A program made the position numbers and the translations under genes. Shown here in pieces: positions 10,101 to 17,480 of a stretch of DNA of 64,000 bases. Source of the stretch: JALHVH01 sp963773685 (GTDB lineage: Bacteria; Acidobacteriota; Aminicenantia; Aminicenantales; Saccharicenantaceae). Location of the stretch: the NCBI GenBank assembly GCA_963773685.1, contig CAVZBY010000011.1, positions 558,001 through 622,000 of the forward strand, read 5' to 3'. Positions within the stretch are counted from its first letter, which is position 1; each line of letters starts with the position of its first letter. Below the pieces are notes generated by a model, which was given only the letters and a program-made list of their open reading frames with translations, made no database searches and was not told the origin of the DNA.

Positions 10101-10339
10101 ATGACGATGCTCGGCTCCATCTCGCAGAAGCCGTGGCACCCCGTGACGGTGATGCCGACGCGGTCCGCGAGCCCGCGCCGCTCGATCTCCCGGCGCAGGG
10201 CGTCGAGGACCTGGAGCGAGCCGCTGGCCTGGCCGCACGTGCCCGAGGTCACCACGATCGTCTTTTCAAAGGAGGGCCGCGACGCGAGGATCTCCTTCCT
10301 CCAGGCGGCCAGATCGGCGGGTCGCGCGAGCGTCTTCAT
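7145..10339 (-). CDS. NuoF-like NADH/FMN subunit fused to a GltD-type NADPH/FAD module
   Basis: 1064 residues. Residues about 1-130 are a thioredoxin-like [2Fe-2S] domain (TSGTCGQASGS and TGCHGFCEMEP). About 150-540 is a NuoF core with the NADH glycine loop GLRGRGGAGFPTG (near 185) and the N3-type [4Fe-4S] motif ESCGKCVPCRVGTRQM (near 475). From about 560 a DPD/GltD module follows: CHYICPIGQ and CGRVCHHPCEKVC clusters, the FAD motif VIGSGPAGLTAAYDLA (near 660), the NADP motif VVGGGNSAIDAARVA (near 788) and FAGGDAVTGPNTVV. The module replaces the ferredoxin tail seen in HydB-type proteins. The ATG at 10339 overlaps the nuoE stop (ATGA). One chain therefore has both an NADH/FMN site and an FAD/NADP(H) site, suggesting NADH-NADPH-ferredoxin coupling. 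Confidence 0.85.
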   Translation of the reverse strand: MKTLARPADLAAWRKEILASRPSFEKTIVVTSGTCGQASGSLQVLDALRREIERRGLADRVGITVTGCHGFCEMEPSIVIYPEGTFYKKLEPKDVPAIVEETILNGRIIPGLTYEEPSSDRRFGRQEDIPFYKKQTRFLTDSNFHIDPERIEDYVLRGGYDALARVLSSMSPEAVIAEVKAAGLRGRGGAGFPTGMKWEFCRAPVAEHKHIICNADEGDPGAYMDRSLLEGNPHSVIEGMIIGAYAIGGTSQGFIYVRMEYPLAVKHVTRALEAARAHGLLGPDILGSGFDFDIRIVQGAGAFVSGEETSMMASIEGRKAFPRQRPPFPAESGLWGRPTNINNVETWANVPLIINKGAAWFAGIGTERSKGTKIFSLVGGINNTGLVEVPMGLTLREIIFDIGGGIRNGKALKAVQTGGPSGGCIPAAQVDLPIDYDSLARAGSIMGSGGMIVMDESTCMVEIARYFLNFTREESCGKCVPCRVGTRQMHEILTRITQGRGTEGDIRELEGLAGTMKVASLCALGQTASNPATSTLKYFPEEYDAHIRKKRCPSLVCREIVSSPCHYICPIGQEASTYIALIAQGKYREAYEVIIRDNPLPSICGRVCHHPCEKVCRAGEAGEPISIRALKRFVMDWAEKEGLSRDVKPAEQTGARVAVIGSGPAGLTAAYDLALKGFRPTIFEAHPVAGGMLGSAIPEHRLPKKILAREIEAIEKAGVEIQTGAKLGKDFTIDSLFEEGYKAVFIATGAWKSMKMDIPGQDAQGVIQSLEYLKSVKLGQEAAVGRRVAVVGGGNSAIDAARVAVRDKACERVTLLYRRTQAEMPAFPEEVEAAVEEGVAVEFLVAPVKVLTKDGRVSGVECIRMELGEKDASGRRRPVPVKGSEFRLELDTLIMAVGERSDTSYLRAEDGIDTRKGESLVVDGETYQTKHKGVFAGGDAVTGPNTVVESMGAGRVAAAMIEKYLKGEAVEREYALVRPKRYVEPVEISEEEVEKARRPEPPSLKPSLRKKNFKEVELGLSEAAARAEARRCLRCELETQDGQCAMKKLKPVVPEPVCPEEPAK

Positions 10340-10791
10340 TTCGCTTCTTCGCCGGCCAGGTATTTCTCCAGGATGGAATCGACCTTCTTGGCCGTCACGT
10401 GGGAATAGTAGGTCCCGTCGATCACGACCACCGGGCCGATGGCGCAGCATCCGAGGCAGTTGACGGTCTCCAGGGTGAATCTCCGGTCCGGCGTGGTTCC
10501 TCCGGCCTTGACGCCGAGCCGGCGCTCGAGCGCGGCGGCGATGTTGGCCCCGCCCCGGACGTGGCAGGCCGTCCCCAGACAGGCCGTGACCAGGATCTTT
10601 CCGCGGGGCTCGAGCCCGAAACCCCGATAGAAGGTCAGCACCCCGAAGATCTCGGCTTCCGACAGGCCCAGGAACCGGGCGATGGCGCTTACGGCCTCCC
10701 CCGGGATATAGCCGTACTTGGCCTGGACCTCGTGGAGGATGGGGATCAGCTCCTTCTGGCTCGGGGCGAATTGACCGAGGATCTCGTCCAT
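10336..10791 (-). CDS. nuoE: NuoE-like [2Fe-2S] thioredoxin-fold subunit
   Basis: 151 residues, normal length for NuoE/HydC. The cluster ligands are visible in the two motifs TACLGTACHVRG and VNCLGCCAIGPVV, and the N-terminal helical region (LHEVQAKYGYIPGEAVSAIA) is typical. It is the first gene of the nuoE - nuoF/gltD - nuoG - nfnA - nfnB run and lies 13 bases behind the amidohydrolase gene. It passes electrons from the FMN subunit in NADH dehydrogenases and bifurcating hydrogenases of this family. Confidence 0.9.
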   Translation of the reverse strand: MDEILGQFAPSQKELIPILHEVQAKYGYIPGEAVSAIARFLGLSEAEIFGVLTFYRGFGLEPRGKILVTACLGTACHVRGGANIAAALERRLGVKAGGTTPDRRFTLETVNCLGCCAIGPVVVIDGTYYSHVTAKKVDSILEKYLAGEEAK

Positions 10792-10804
10792 CAGGCGCCG
10801 GTTG

Positions 10805-12487
10805 TCATTTCGGGGCCTCGTACACGGCCTTTCCGCCGACGACGGTCATGACGACCCGAGCGTCGCGGATACGGTCCGCCGGAAGCGTGAAAAGGTCCTT
10901 GTCCAGGACGACCAGGTCGGCCAGCTTCCCCGCCTCGATGCTGCCCTTGTCCTTTTCGGCGAACTCGGCGTAGGCCCCCCCGGTCGTATAGCCCCGGACG
11001 GCGTCCGCCACGGAGATCTTCTCCTCGGGGATCCAGCCGTTCGGATTCTTGCCGTCCGACGTCGCCCGGGTCACCGCCGCGAAGATCCCGGAGACCGGAT
11101 CGAGCGGGGCGACCGTCCAATCGGAGCCGAACGCCAGGACGGCCCCGGCATCCTTGAGGGACCGGAACGCATACGTTGTCCGGGCACGCTCCTTCCCGAT
11201 CTTACGCTCCGCCCAGCGACCGTCGTCGTAGGCGTGGTAGGGCTGGACAGAGGCGATGAGGCCGAGCCGGCCGAATCGCGCGATATCCGCGGGCCGGATG
11301 TGCTGGGCGTGTTCGATCCTCCAGCGCCGGTCGCGCGGGCCGTTCGCGGCATAGGCCTTATCATAGATGTCGAGGAGCATGCTGATGGCCCGGTCGCCGA
11401 TGGCGTGGATGGCCACCTGGAGACCGGCTCGATCCGCTTCGAGGACCCGTTTCTCCATGATGCCCTCGGGGAACATCTGGGTGGCAAGGAGCCCCGAAGT
11501 CGTCGGAACGTCGGTGTAGGGTTCGAAGAAATAAGCGGTCGCCGAGCCCAGGGACCCGTCCACGAAAGCCTTGAGGCCGCCGATCTTCAGGAAGTCGTTG
11601 CCGAACGGCGTCTTCAGCTTGAGCCGGGCGAACAGGCCTACTTCGTCGATGGGGATATAGACGTAGAGCCGGGCCGTCATGCGGCCCTGCCGGAAGAGCT
11701 CTTCGTAAACCTCGAAGCTCGAGGCGTCGGCCATCTCGTGGATGGACGTCACGCCGTGCTCGGCGGCATGCTTGAGGGCCGTCTCCGCGGCCCGGAGCTT
11801 CGCCTTCATCGAGGGTTCCGGGATGAAGCGGTAAACGAGGTCGGCCGCGGCATCCTTGAGGATCCCCGTCGGCTCCCCCGTCTTCGGATCCTTGACGATC
11901 TCGCCGCCGGCGGGGACAGGCGTGTCGCGGGTGACGCCGGCCAGGGCCAGGGCCGCGCCGTTGGCCAGGATCATATGCCCGTCGTAGCGGTTGACGCAGA
12001 CCGGATTGTCGGGAGAAACGGCGTCGATCCAGTCCCTGCGGGGAAGCTCCACGGGGGTGAACTGTTCGTGGTCCCAGTCTCCGCTGAGGATCCACTCGCC
12101 CTTATCCATCTCCCCGGCCTTGGCGGCGATCCGGGAGGCGAACTCCTCGCGGCTCCGGACGTCCCGGAGCTGGATGTTCGCCAGCGCGAACCCGCCGCTG
12201 AGAAAATGCGTGTGGCTGTCGATGAAGCCCGGGTAGACCGCCGCGCCCCGGAGGTCGACGAGACGCGTCTCCGGCCCGGCCATGGCTTTGATGTCCGCCG
12301 TGCGGCCGACGCGGAAGATCCTCCCGTCGCGGACCGCGACCGCCTCGGCGACGGAATCCGAGGCGTCCATGGTATGGACGACGCCGTTGATGAGCACGAG
12401 ATCTGCCATGACGTTCCCTCCTTTGGAGCAGGCGCCCGCGAGGAGCGCGGTGCCGAGGACGACAACCGGAGCGATGCGCTTGGTCAT
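10805..12487 (-). CDS. Amidohydrolase lipoprotein, YtcJ-like (amidohydro_3)
   Basis: 560 residues. The lipoprotein signal ends in LLAGAC. The metal motif is GFIDSHTHFL, with later His and Asp ligands (AIHAIGD, IEHAQHI, FGSDWTVAPLDP). The overall layout is that of the YtcJ-like branch of the amidohydrolase superfamily, predicted metal-dependent hydrolases of N-acyl or cyclic amide compounds. The substrate is unknown. The ATG at 12487 is chosen because GGAGGCCTC precedes it and the signal peptide starts there; an extension to 12523 lacks a ribosome-binding site. Lipidation predicts envelope location. It precedes nuoE by only 13 bases, so it may share a transcript with the redox operon, though no functional link is evident. 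Confidence 0.82.
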   Translation of the reverse strand: MTKRIAPVVVLGTALLAGACSKGGNVMADLVLINGVVHTMDASDSVAEAVAVRDGRIFRVGRTADIKAMAGPETRLVDLRGAAVYPGFIDSHTHFLSGGFALANIQLRDVRSREEFASRIAAKAGEMDKGEWILSGDWDHEQFTPVELPRRDWIDAVSPDNPVCVNRYDGHMILANGAALALAGVTRDTPVPAGGEIVKDPKTGEPTGILKDAAADLVYRFIPEPSMKAKLRAAETALKHAAEHGVTSIHEMADASSFEVYEELFRQGRMTARLYVYIPIDEVGLFARLKLKTPFGNDFLKIGGLKAFVDGSLGSATAYFFEPYTDVPTTSGLLATQMFPEGIMEKRVLEADRAGLQVAIHAIGDRAISMLLDIYDKAYAANGPRDRRWRIEHAQHIRPADIARFGRLGLIASVQPYHAYDDGRWAERKIGKERARTTYAFRSLKDAGAVLAFGSDWTVAPLDPVSGIFAAVTRATSDGKNPNGWIPEEKISVADAVRGYTTGGAYAEFAEKDKGSIEAGKLADLVVLDKDLFTLPADRIRDARVVMTVVGGKAVYEAPK

Positions 12488-12698
12488 GAGGCCTCCGAAG
12501 GTCCATTTATAGAGACTTTTCATACGAAAAGCAACCTTATGTTACGATGGCGGTCCTCCGAGGGTCCCATGAAGCCGCATCCGGCCGTTTCCGCTCCCGG
12601 CCGGAATCGCCCTGTTCGGGACGCCGCCTTTCGATGACGCCGCGTTCGGCGCGCTTCTCGTCCGCAAGCCGGCGGTCCTCCGGGACGCGCCGAAGCGG

Positions 12699-12727
12699 TT
12701 GAAAAAGCCGGGGGCAAAGCGTATATT
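12699..12727 (+). promoter_or_regulatory. Predicted sigma70-type promoter for efp
   Basis: TTGAAA (12699-12704), a 17-base spacer and TATATT (12722-12727) point towards efp. The predicted leader is about 84 nt and ends in a good ribosome-binding site. This is the best promoter candidate in the roughly 330-base divergent gap between the amidohydrolase and efp. Confidence 0.6.
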
Positions 12728-12817
12728 ATCCGGGTTGACGAGGGAGCCAGGGTCGAGGGTTGAGCCCCGTTTTCCGGCAACGAACCCCGCGGAAGGAATA
12801 CAGACGGAGGAAGGCTT

Positions 12818-13384
12818 ATGATCGACGCGACGCAGATCCGCAAGGGCATGCTGGTCATCATGAACGGCACGCTCTATCGGGTCATGGAGATGCAGCTCAT
12901 CACGCCGGGCCGGTGGAAGGCCATGGTCCAGACCAAGCTCAGGAACGTCCGCGAGGGCTCCCAGATAGAGCATCGCTTCCGGTCCGAGGAGCGCCTCGAA
13001 CAGGCCCGCCTCGAAGAGCTGGAGATGGAGTTCCTCTACGAGCAGTCGGGCGAATACTTCTTCATGAACCTGGAGACCTATGAAACGGTCAAGATCGAGG
13101 CCGAAGCGATCGCCGAGGGCGTCGGCTATCTCAAGCCGAACATCGTCATCACCATCCAGCTGTTCGAGGGCAAGCCGATCGGGGTCGTCCTCCCCAATTC
13201 CGTCGACCTGAAGGTCGTCACCACCGAGCCGAGCCTCAAAGACGCCACGCGCTCGGCCGTCAACAAGCCCGCGACGCTCGAAACGGGCCTCGTCATCACC
13301 GTTCCTCAGTTCATCAAGGAAGGCGACGTCATCCGCGTCGATACCCGCGAGAGCAAGTACATCGAGCGGGTCAAGACGAAGTAG
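12818..13384 (+). CDS. efp: Elongation factor P
   Basis: 188 residues, full length for EF-P: a KOW-like N-terminal domain and two OB domains ending in the EF-P C-terminal signature (LPNSVDLKVVTTEP, KPATLETGLVITVP). EF-P relieves ribosome stalling at polyproline stretches. The start is supported by GGAGGAAGGCTT-ATG. The modifiable loop tip reads TPGRWKAMVQ: Arg32 stands where E. coli has the modified Lys34, followed by Trp and Lys. No EarP, EpmA/B or similar modification gene is in this window. Confidence 0.97.
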   Translation: MIDATQIRKGMLVIMNGTLYRVMEMQLITPGRWKAMVQTKLRNVREGSQIEHRFRSEERLEQARLEELEMEFLYEQSGEYFFMNLETYETVKIEAEAIAEGVGYLKPNIVITIQLFEGKPIGVVLPNSVDLKVVTTEPSLKDATRSAVNKPATLETGLVITVPQFIKEGDVIRVDTRESKYIERVKTK

Positions 13385-13411
13385 GGTCCCGCCGGCCCCC
13401 GGCGCGGGGCT

Positions 13412-15568
13412 TCAATACCTCTGCTGATACAAGCCGACGTTCCCGAACGCGTCGCGGACCCGGACCGTGACCAGGTTCTCGGCGTTCGCCGGAAGCTTCA
13501 GGGAAAATTTGAAGCTCTCCGTCGTCGAATCCGCGATGCCGTCGACGGGAAAGACGACGCGCCACTCCCCCGGCCGGACGAGAACCTGGACCTCCTCGAC
13601 GGGCGAGAACGCATCCTCAGCCTGGAAGCCGACATCCAGCCCGCCGGCCGCCCTCACCGCCGTGAAGCCTTTGACGACGGGCAGGGAATTGTCGATGACG
13701 AAGGGAGGTCCGGTCCGCTCGGCCCGGAGCTCCGTGCCCGGAGGATTGGCGGGGGCGTCCGAGGCCGTCACCTTGACGAAATAGGCGCCGTCGGGATAGG
13801 CCTGGGTATCGAAGGCGAAAATGGTTTCCCCTCGGGACGGAGGGAGGGCCCGCCATTCCTGTTCCCCGTCCTTCCGGAGGGACAGGGCATAGGAAAGCTC
13901 GTCCCCGTTCTCGTCGGAGGCCTGCCAGAGGACCGTCCGGTACCCCTTGCGCTCGATCCTTTTGGCGATCATCAGGTTCTCGGAAGCGGGCTTGACGGGC
14001 TTGCCGTCGGGACCGTTCGCCTCCTCTCCCCAGATGACGTCCTCGTCTTCGGGGGGCTTGAGGAAAACCTCGTTCGGCCTGAACATGTCGAGCCTGTCGA
14101 CGGCCGGGGCGATGTTGGTCTGCAGATAGAAAACGCCGGCCTTCTGAAGAGTGGGCGAAGTCCGGCTCGACTGGGCCTTGAGGAGGGCCTTGAACTGGAA
14201 GAAACGGGCCTTAGGGCTCAGGACCTGCTCGCCGGGCTTCTGTGAAGGCGGCGACCACTCGCTCCAGGTCGGGTTCGGCTCGCTCGAATTGCCGGTCCGT
14301 GTCAGGACCTGAAGGGTCGTCCCCGTCCCGAGGTCGGCCGTCCAGTCCATATGGCCCCAGCTCGATACGGTCCGGGAATCCAGGGTCGGGCTCAAGTATT
14401 CCCCGGCAAGCCTTTGCCCGGGCCGGATGACGCCGAGGGCGCACGGATTGTTGCCCACGATATAGATCTTGTCGCCGTCGGGGAGCAGGAGATAGGCCTG
14501 TTCGGACGCTTCCTGGAGAAGAAGGGCCGTTTTCTCGTCCCGGTCGAAGGCGTAGACGCGGCCCATCCCTCCGGTCCCGAACAGGACGGTCCCGTCCTCT
14601 TTGAGGGCCACAGAATAGATCATCTCGTCGCCCGACCTCCAGAGCCGCTTGGCCACTCCGTTCGGGCTCACCTTATAAAGGGCGCTCGGCTCGCTGCCGG
14701 CCGCGGGCGGGACGGGCGTCGTCTCCGGGCCCGAGGGGCCCGGCGCGGAGGCCGTGACGACCACTTCGGCGTCGGCCTTGACCGAAGGCGCGGGGGCATC
14801 GTCCTTGCGGGTTTTGGTGGGCGTCCCCGAGGCGGAGGCGTAGATGTTCCCTTCCTTGTCGAGGACGATGCTCCGGACCTCTTCGTACGGGGATTCGAAA
14901 ACGACGGAAGCCCGGCCTTCCCGGGACAACCGATAGATCGATCCCCCGCCGCCGCTCCCCGCATAGATGTCGCCCGTGCCGGTCTTCTTCAGACAAAGGA
15001 TGTGGTTCTCATCCGCCTTCAGGACGAGCCGCCCCTGGCCCTGGGGATCGATCTCGTAGATCCCGCCGCTCTCGCCGACCGCCGCGAGAAGGGCCCCGCT
15101 CCCCGTGAACGCCAGGTCCCAGACGTATTTTTCGGACGGATTGAAGAACTCCTCCCCCTTCCCTTTCTCCGTGATCCGGTAGATCTTGCCGTTGGGGGAC
15201 GTCCCGGCATAAAGGGCCCCCCTGCCGTCGCGGGCCAGGCAGGTCACGTCGATCTCCTGGGTCTGGAAATAGAGCTCGGCCTTCCCGTCGGCGCCGATCC
15301 TGTAGATCTTGCCTCCGTGTCCGGTCCCGAGGAAGAGGGCGCCGTCGGGAGCGGCAAGGAGCGACATGTAAAACTCTTCGCTCGGCCCGGGGATCCTATC
15401 CTCCTGGGGTGCGAGCGCGAGCACTCCGTCGAACGAGAGGGAGACGCCGTCGAACTTGCCCCTCAGGAAATCCTCCTTGGTCCTAAGCTCCCATCGCCTG
15501 GGGACGACGGCTTCAAGGGACAGGGACAGGACGATGATCGACAGGATGAGGGGGAAGGACTTTTTCAT
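13412..15568 (-). CDS. Secreted beta-propeller protein with C-terminal Ig-like region
   Basis: 718 residues with an N-terminal signal peptide (MKKSFPLILSIIVLSLSLEA). Residues about 50-400 contain blade-like repeats of the type LFLGTGHGGKIYRI, LYAGTSPNGKIYRI and IYAGSGGGGSIYRL, each ending in a Gly-x-(I/V)-Y-x-(I/F) strand. This indicates a WD40/NHL-like propeller, interrupted by a Pro/Ala/Thr-rich linker near 250-285. The C-terminal 250 residues look like Ig/fibronectin-type beta domains. There are no catalytic residues, so it is probably a binding or sensing protein in the periplasm or on the surface. It lies 12 bases behind the S55 peptidase gene with an AGGAGA ribosome-binding site, so the two are one operon. 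Confidence 0.75.
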   Translation of the reverse strand: MKKSFPLILSIIVLSLSLEAVVPRRWELRTKEDFLRGKFDGVSLSFDGVLALAPQEDRIPGPSEEFYMSLLAAPDGALFLGTGHGGKIYRIGADGKAELYFQTQEIDVTCLARDGRGALYAGTSPNGKIYRITEKGKGEEFFNPSEKYVWDLAFTGSGALLAAVGESGGIYEIDPQGQGRLVLKADENHILCLKKTGTGDIYAGSGGGGSIYRLSREGRASVVFESPYEEVRSIVLDKEGNIYASASGTPTKTRKDDAPAPSVKADAEVVVTASAPGPSGPETTPVPPAAGSEPSALYKVSPNGVAKRLWRSGDEMIYSVALKEDGTVLFGTGGMGRVYAFDRDEKTALLLQEASEQAYLLLPDGDKIYIVGNNPCALGVIRPGQRLAGEYLSPTLDSRTVSSWGHMDWTADLGTGTTLQVLTRTGNSSEPNPTWSEWSPPSQKPGEQVLSPKARFFQFKALLKAQSSRTSPTLQKAGVFYLQTNIAPAVDRLDMFRPNEVFLKPPEDEDVIWGEEANGPDGKPVKPASENLMIAKRIERKGYRTVLWQASDENGDELSYALSLRKDGEQEWRALPPSRGETIFAFDTQAYPDGAYFVKVTASDAPANPPGTELRAERTGPPFVIDNSLPVVKGFTAVRAAGGLDVGFQAEDAFSPVEEVQVLVRPGEWRVVFPVDGIADSTTESFKFSLKLPANAENLVTVRVRDAFGNVGLYQQRY

Positions 15569-15580
15569 GGCCGATGTCTC

Positions 15581-17407
15581 CTATTGGCGGATCTTGATCG
15601 GGATGACGGCGGCCCCCCGGAACACGTACGGGACGGCCATCTGGTATTCGTTCAGGGTGGACCGCGTGAGCTCCGTCGGGGAGGACGACGCGGCCCGGGG
15701 GGAGGCGAACATCGATTTCAGCGTCGGGGGGAGATTGGGCATCTCCTCGCCCTTCAGGAAGAGGCCGGGCTTGGCGGCCATGACCTTGAAGTAGATGCGG
15801 TTGTTCTTGCGGAGGTTGTTCAGGATCCGGATGAGCTGATCCAGGTCGCGCGGGACGAAATCCTGCGTCCGGTACTGGCTCCGCTCGATCTGCTGCATCG
15901 AGGCCGCGTCCCCGACGACGAGGTAGAACTCCGACCCGGGCGGCAGGTTCGGGGCCTGGATGCCGACCTCCTCGACGCGGACCTCCTCCTTGAACGTCCG
16001 GTAATAGGCCTTGATCTGGATGCGCTCGCCGGGAGAGGCTTCATATTTGTCGAGGAGGACCCTGTCCAGACTGCAGAGCCGGGCCTCTTCGGAAGCCCGG
16101 ATGTCGAGGTCGATGCGGAAGATCCCGACGTCCTTGAACTCGTTGTTCGTCAGGTAATAAACGACGGCCGCCACGATGCCGGAGAGGCTCGCCGACGGGT
16201 TGTCATAGTTCCCGGAGAAGAGGTCCTCGAGATGCACGCTCGTCCCGTTGTCGAGATAGACGTCGCCGTCGAAATCGAGCGAGACGTTCCCGTACGACCG
16301 CTCCTCTCCCGTGATGATGGAGGACAGCGCCATGTTCACGAGGGCCGGGCTCAGGATCCTGTCGTTGACGATCCGGAAGGCGAACTCCTTTCGGGCCGAA
16401 GGGCCGGAAGAGAGCTTCACCCGGACCGGGATGAGGCGGGGGGCTTTGCCCAGCTCGCCGAAGGCGCCGGCCGTCCGGTCCTGCGATATTCGCCCGACCA
16501 TCGGGCCCGTCGCGCCGAGCTTGAAAGAGCTTTGGAGGCTGGGGACGACGGTGAGGACGTCGACCCGGGTCATCGGGAAGTCCACGGCTCCGAGGTTGTA
16601 GAACGGGTGCCCGAAGGCCAGGACCTTGTCGCCGTCGACATATGTGACGGTCCCCACGGCCGTCATATCCAGGTCGCCCCCCATGAGCTGGACGCCGACG
16701 GCCTCGCCCTCCTTGAGGCGGAGCCCGGAAAGGATCGGACGATCGCCGGATTGCCCGGCCGACCCCGTCCGGACCGGCTGGAATCCCAGCCCGGAGAAGA
16801 AGGCGCGCGCCCGCTCGAAGGCGGGGGTCGAGAAGCCTCCGAGGAGGATGGGAACGTCGAGCGGGAGGAAGGATTCGGGCGAAGCCGCGGCCGCCGCGAT
16901 GGGGCCGCGGGACCTCTTATAGGCGGCGAGCAGGTCGTCCAGGGTCATGTTCGTTTCCAGGGGGAGAGCCACGGCCGGGCCAGGCCCCGAGGACGCGGCG
17001 GCGCGTTCGATGGCCAGCATCTCTTCGATGGGGGTGATCCCGGCGATGGGCTCCTTCGCGAACGGGAAGCTGAAGGCGACGGCGCCGATGAGCTTGCCGT
17101 CGATGTAGACCGGGCTCCCGCTCATCCCCTCGATGACCCCGCTCGTCTCCAGGCCGCGGCCGCGGAGCCGGGCCATGATCATGTTCCGCTTGGGCCGGTA
17201 GTTTGCCAGGACGCCGAGGATATCCGCATCGAACTCGTCGATCCGGCCGGCCTCGAAGACGCTCTTGCCCTTCCCCTTCATGCCCGCCTTGACCTCGACG
17301 AGGGGCATGATGATCGACGCGGCCCAGGCCGACGCCGCCGCGAGGCCCAGCAGGAACGTCCCGGCGAGCACGCCGCGCGCCGCCCATTTTTCTATGCGTC
17401 CGTTCAT
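15581..17407 (-). CDS. SpoIVB-type peptidase S55 domain protein, secreted
   Basis: 608 residues. An N-terminal membrane or signal segment (GVLAGTFLLGLAAASAWA) is followed by an S55 domain. It has the Ser motif GVIEGMSGSPVYIDGKLIGA near residue 95 and the later GDKVLAFGHPFYNLG block, both hallmarks of the SpoIVB/S55 family. The long C-terminal half is beta-rich and unassigned. In Bacillus, SpoIVB signals across the forespore membrane; in diderm non-sporulating lineages the role of these secreted homologues is unknown. The ATG at 17407 has an upstream GGAAGGAAAC. It is the first gene of a two-gene operon with the propeller protein, suggesting peptidase and partner. Confidence 0.83.
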   Translation of the reverse strand: MNGRIEKWAARGVLAGTFLLGLAAASAWAASIIMPLVEVKAGMKGKGKSVFEAGRIDEFDADILGVLANYRPKRNMIMARLRGRGLETSGVIEGMSGSPVYIDGKLIGAVAFSFPFAKEPIAGITPIEEMLAIERAAASSGPGPAVALPLETNMTLDDLLAAYKRSRGPIAAAAASPESFLPLDVPILLGGFSTPAFERARAFFSGLGFQPVRTGSAGQSGDRPILSGLRLKEGEAVGVQLMGGDLDMTAVGTVTYVDGDKVLAFGHPFYNLGAVDFPMTRVDVLTVVPSLQSSFKLGATGPMVGRISQDRTAGAFGELGKAPRLIPVRVKLSSGPSARKEFAFRIVNDRILSPALVNMALSSIITGEERSYGNVSLDFDGDVYLDNGTSVHLEDLFSGNYDNPSASLSGIVAAVVYYLTNNEFKDVGIFRIDLDIRASEEARLCSLDRVLLDKYEASPGERIQIKAYYRTFKEEVRVEEVGIQAPNLPPGSEFYLVVGDAASMQQIERSQYRTQDFVPRDLDQLIRILNNLRKNNRIYFKVMAAKPGLFLKGEEMPNLPPTLKSMFASPRAASSSPTELTRSTLNEYQMAVPYVFRGAAVIPIKIRQ

Positions 17408-17445
17408 TCTATCCGTTTCCTTCCGCGGGGATCGAAGGGCGCCCG

Positions 17446-17474
17446 TTGACCGCCGGGCGCGAATCTCCTACAAT
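17446..17474 (+). promoter_or_regulatory. Promoter of the SDR gene, predicts a leaderless mRNA
   Basis: TTGACC (17446-17451), exactly 17 bases, then TACAAT (17469-17474). The ATG follows only six bases later at 17481, so the expected transcription start coincides with the start codon. There is no ribosome-binding site. Confidence 0.65.
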
Positions 17475-17480
17475 CCGGCT

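Noticed and set aside
12541..12698. Possible small coding region upstream of efp (plus strand)
   Set aside because: One frame reads plausibly (PAGIALFGTPPFDDAAFG), but it lacks a start codon with a ribosome-binding site and overlaps no known family.
14351..17449. A 1032-codon open frame on the plus strand opposite the propeller and S55 genes
   Set aside because: It is antisense to two well-supported secreted proteins, has no recognisable domain and has the Gly/Arg/Asp-rich composition typical of shadow frames in GC-rich DNA.
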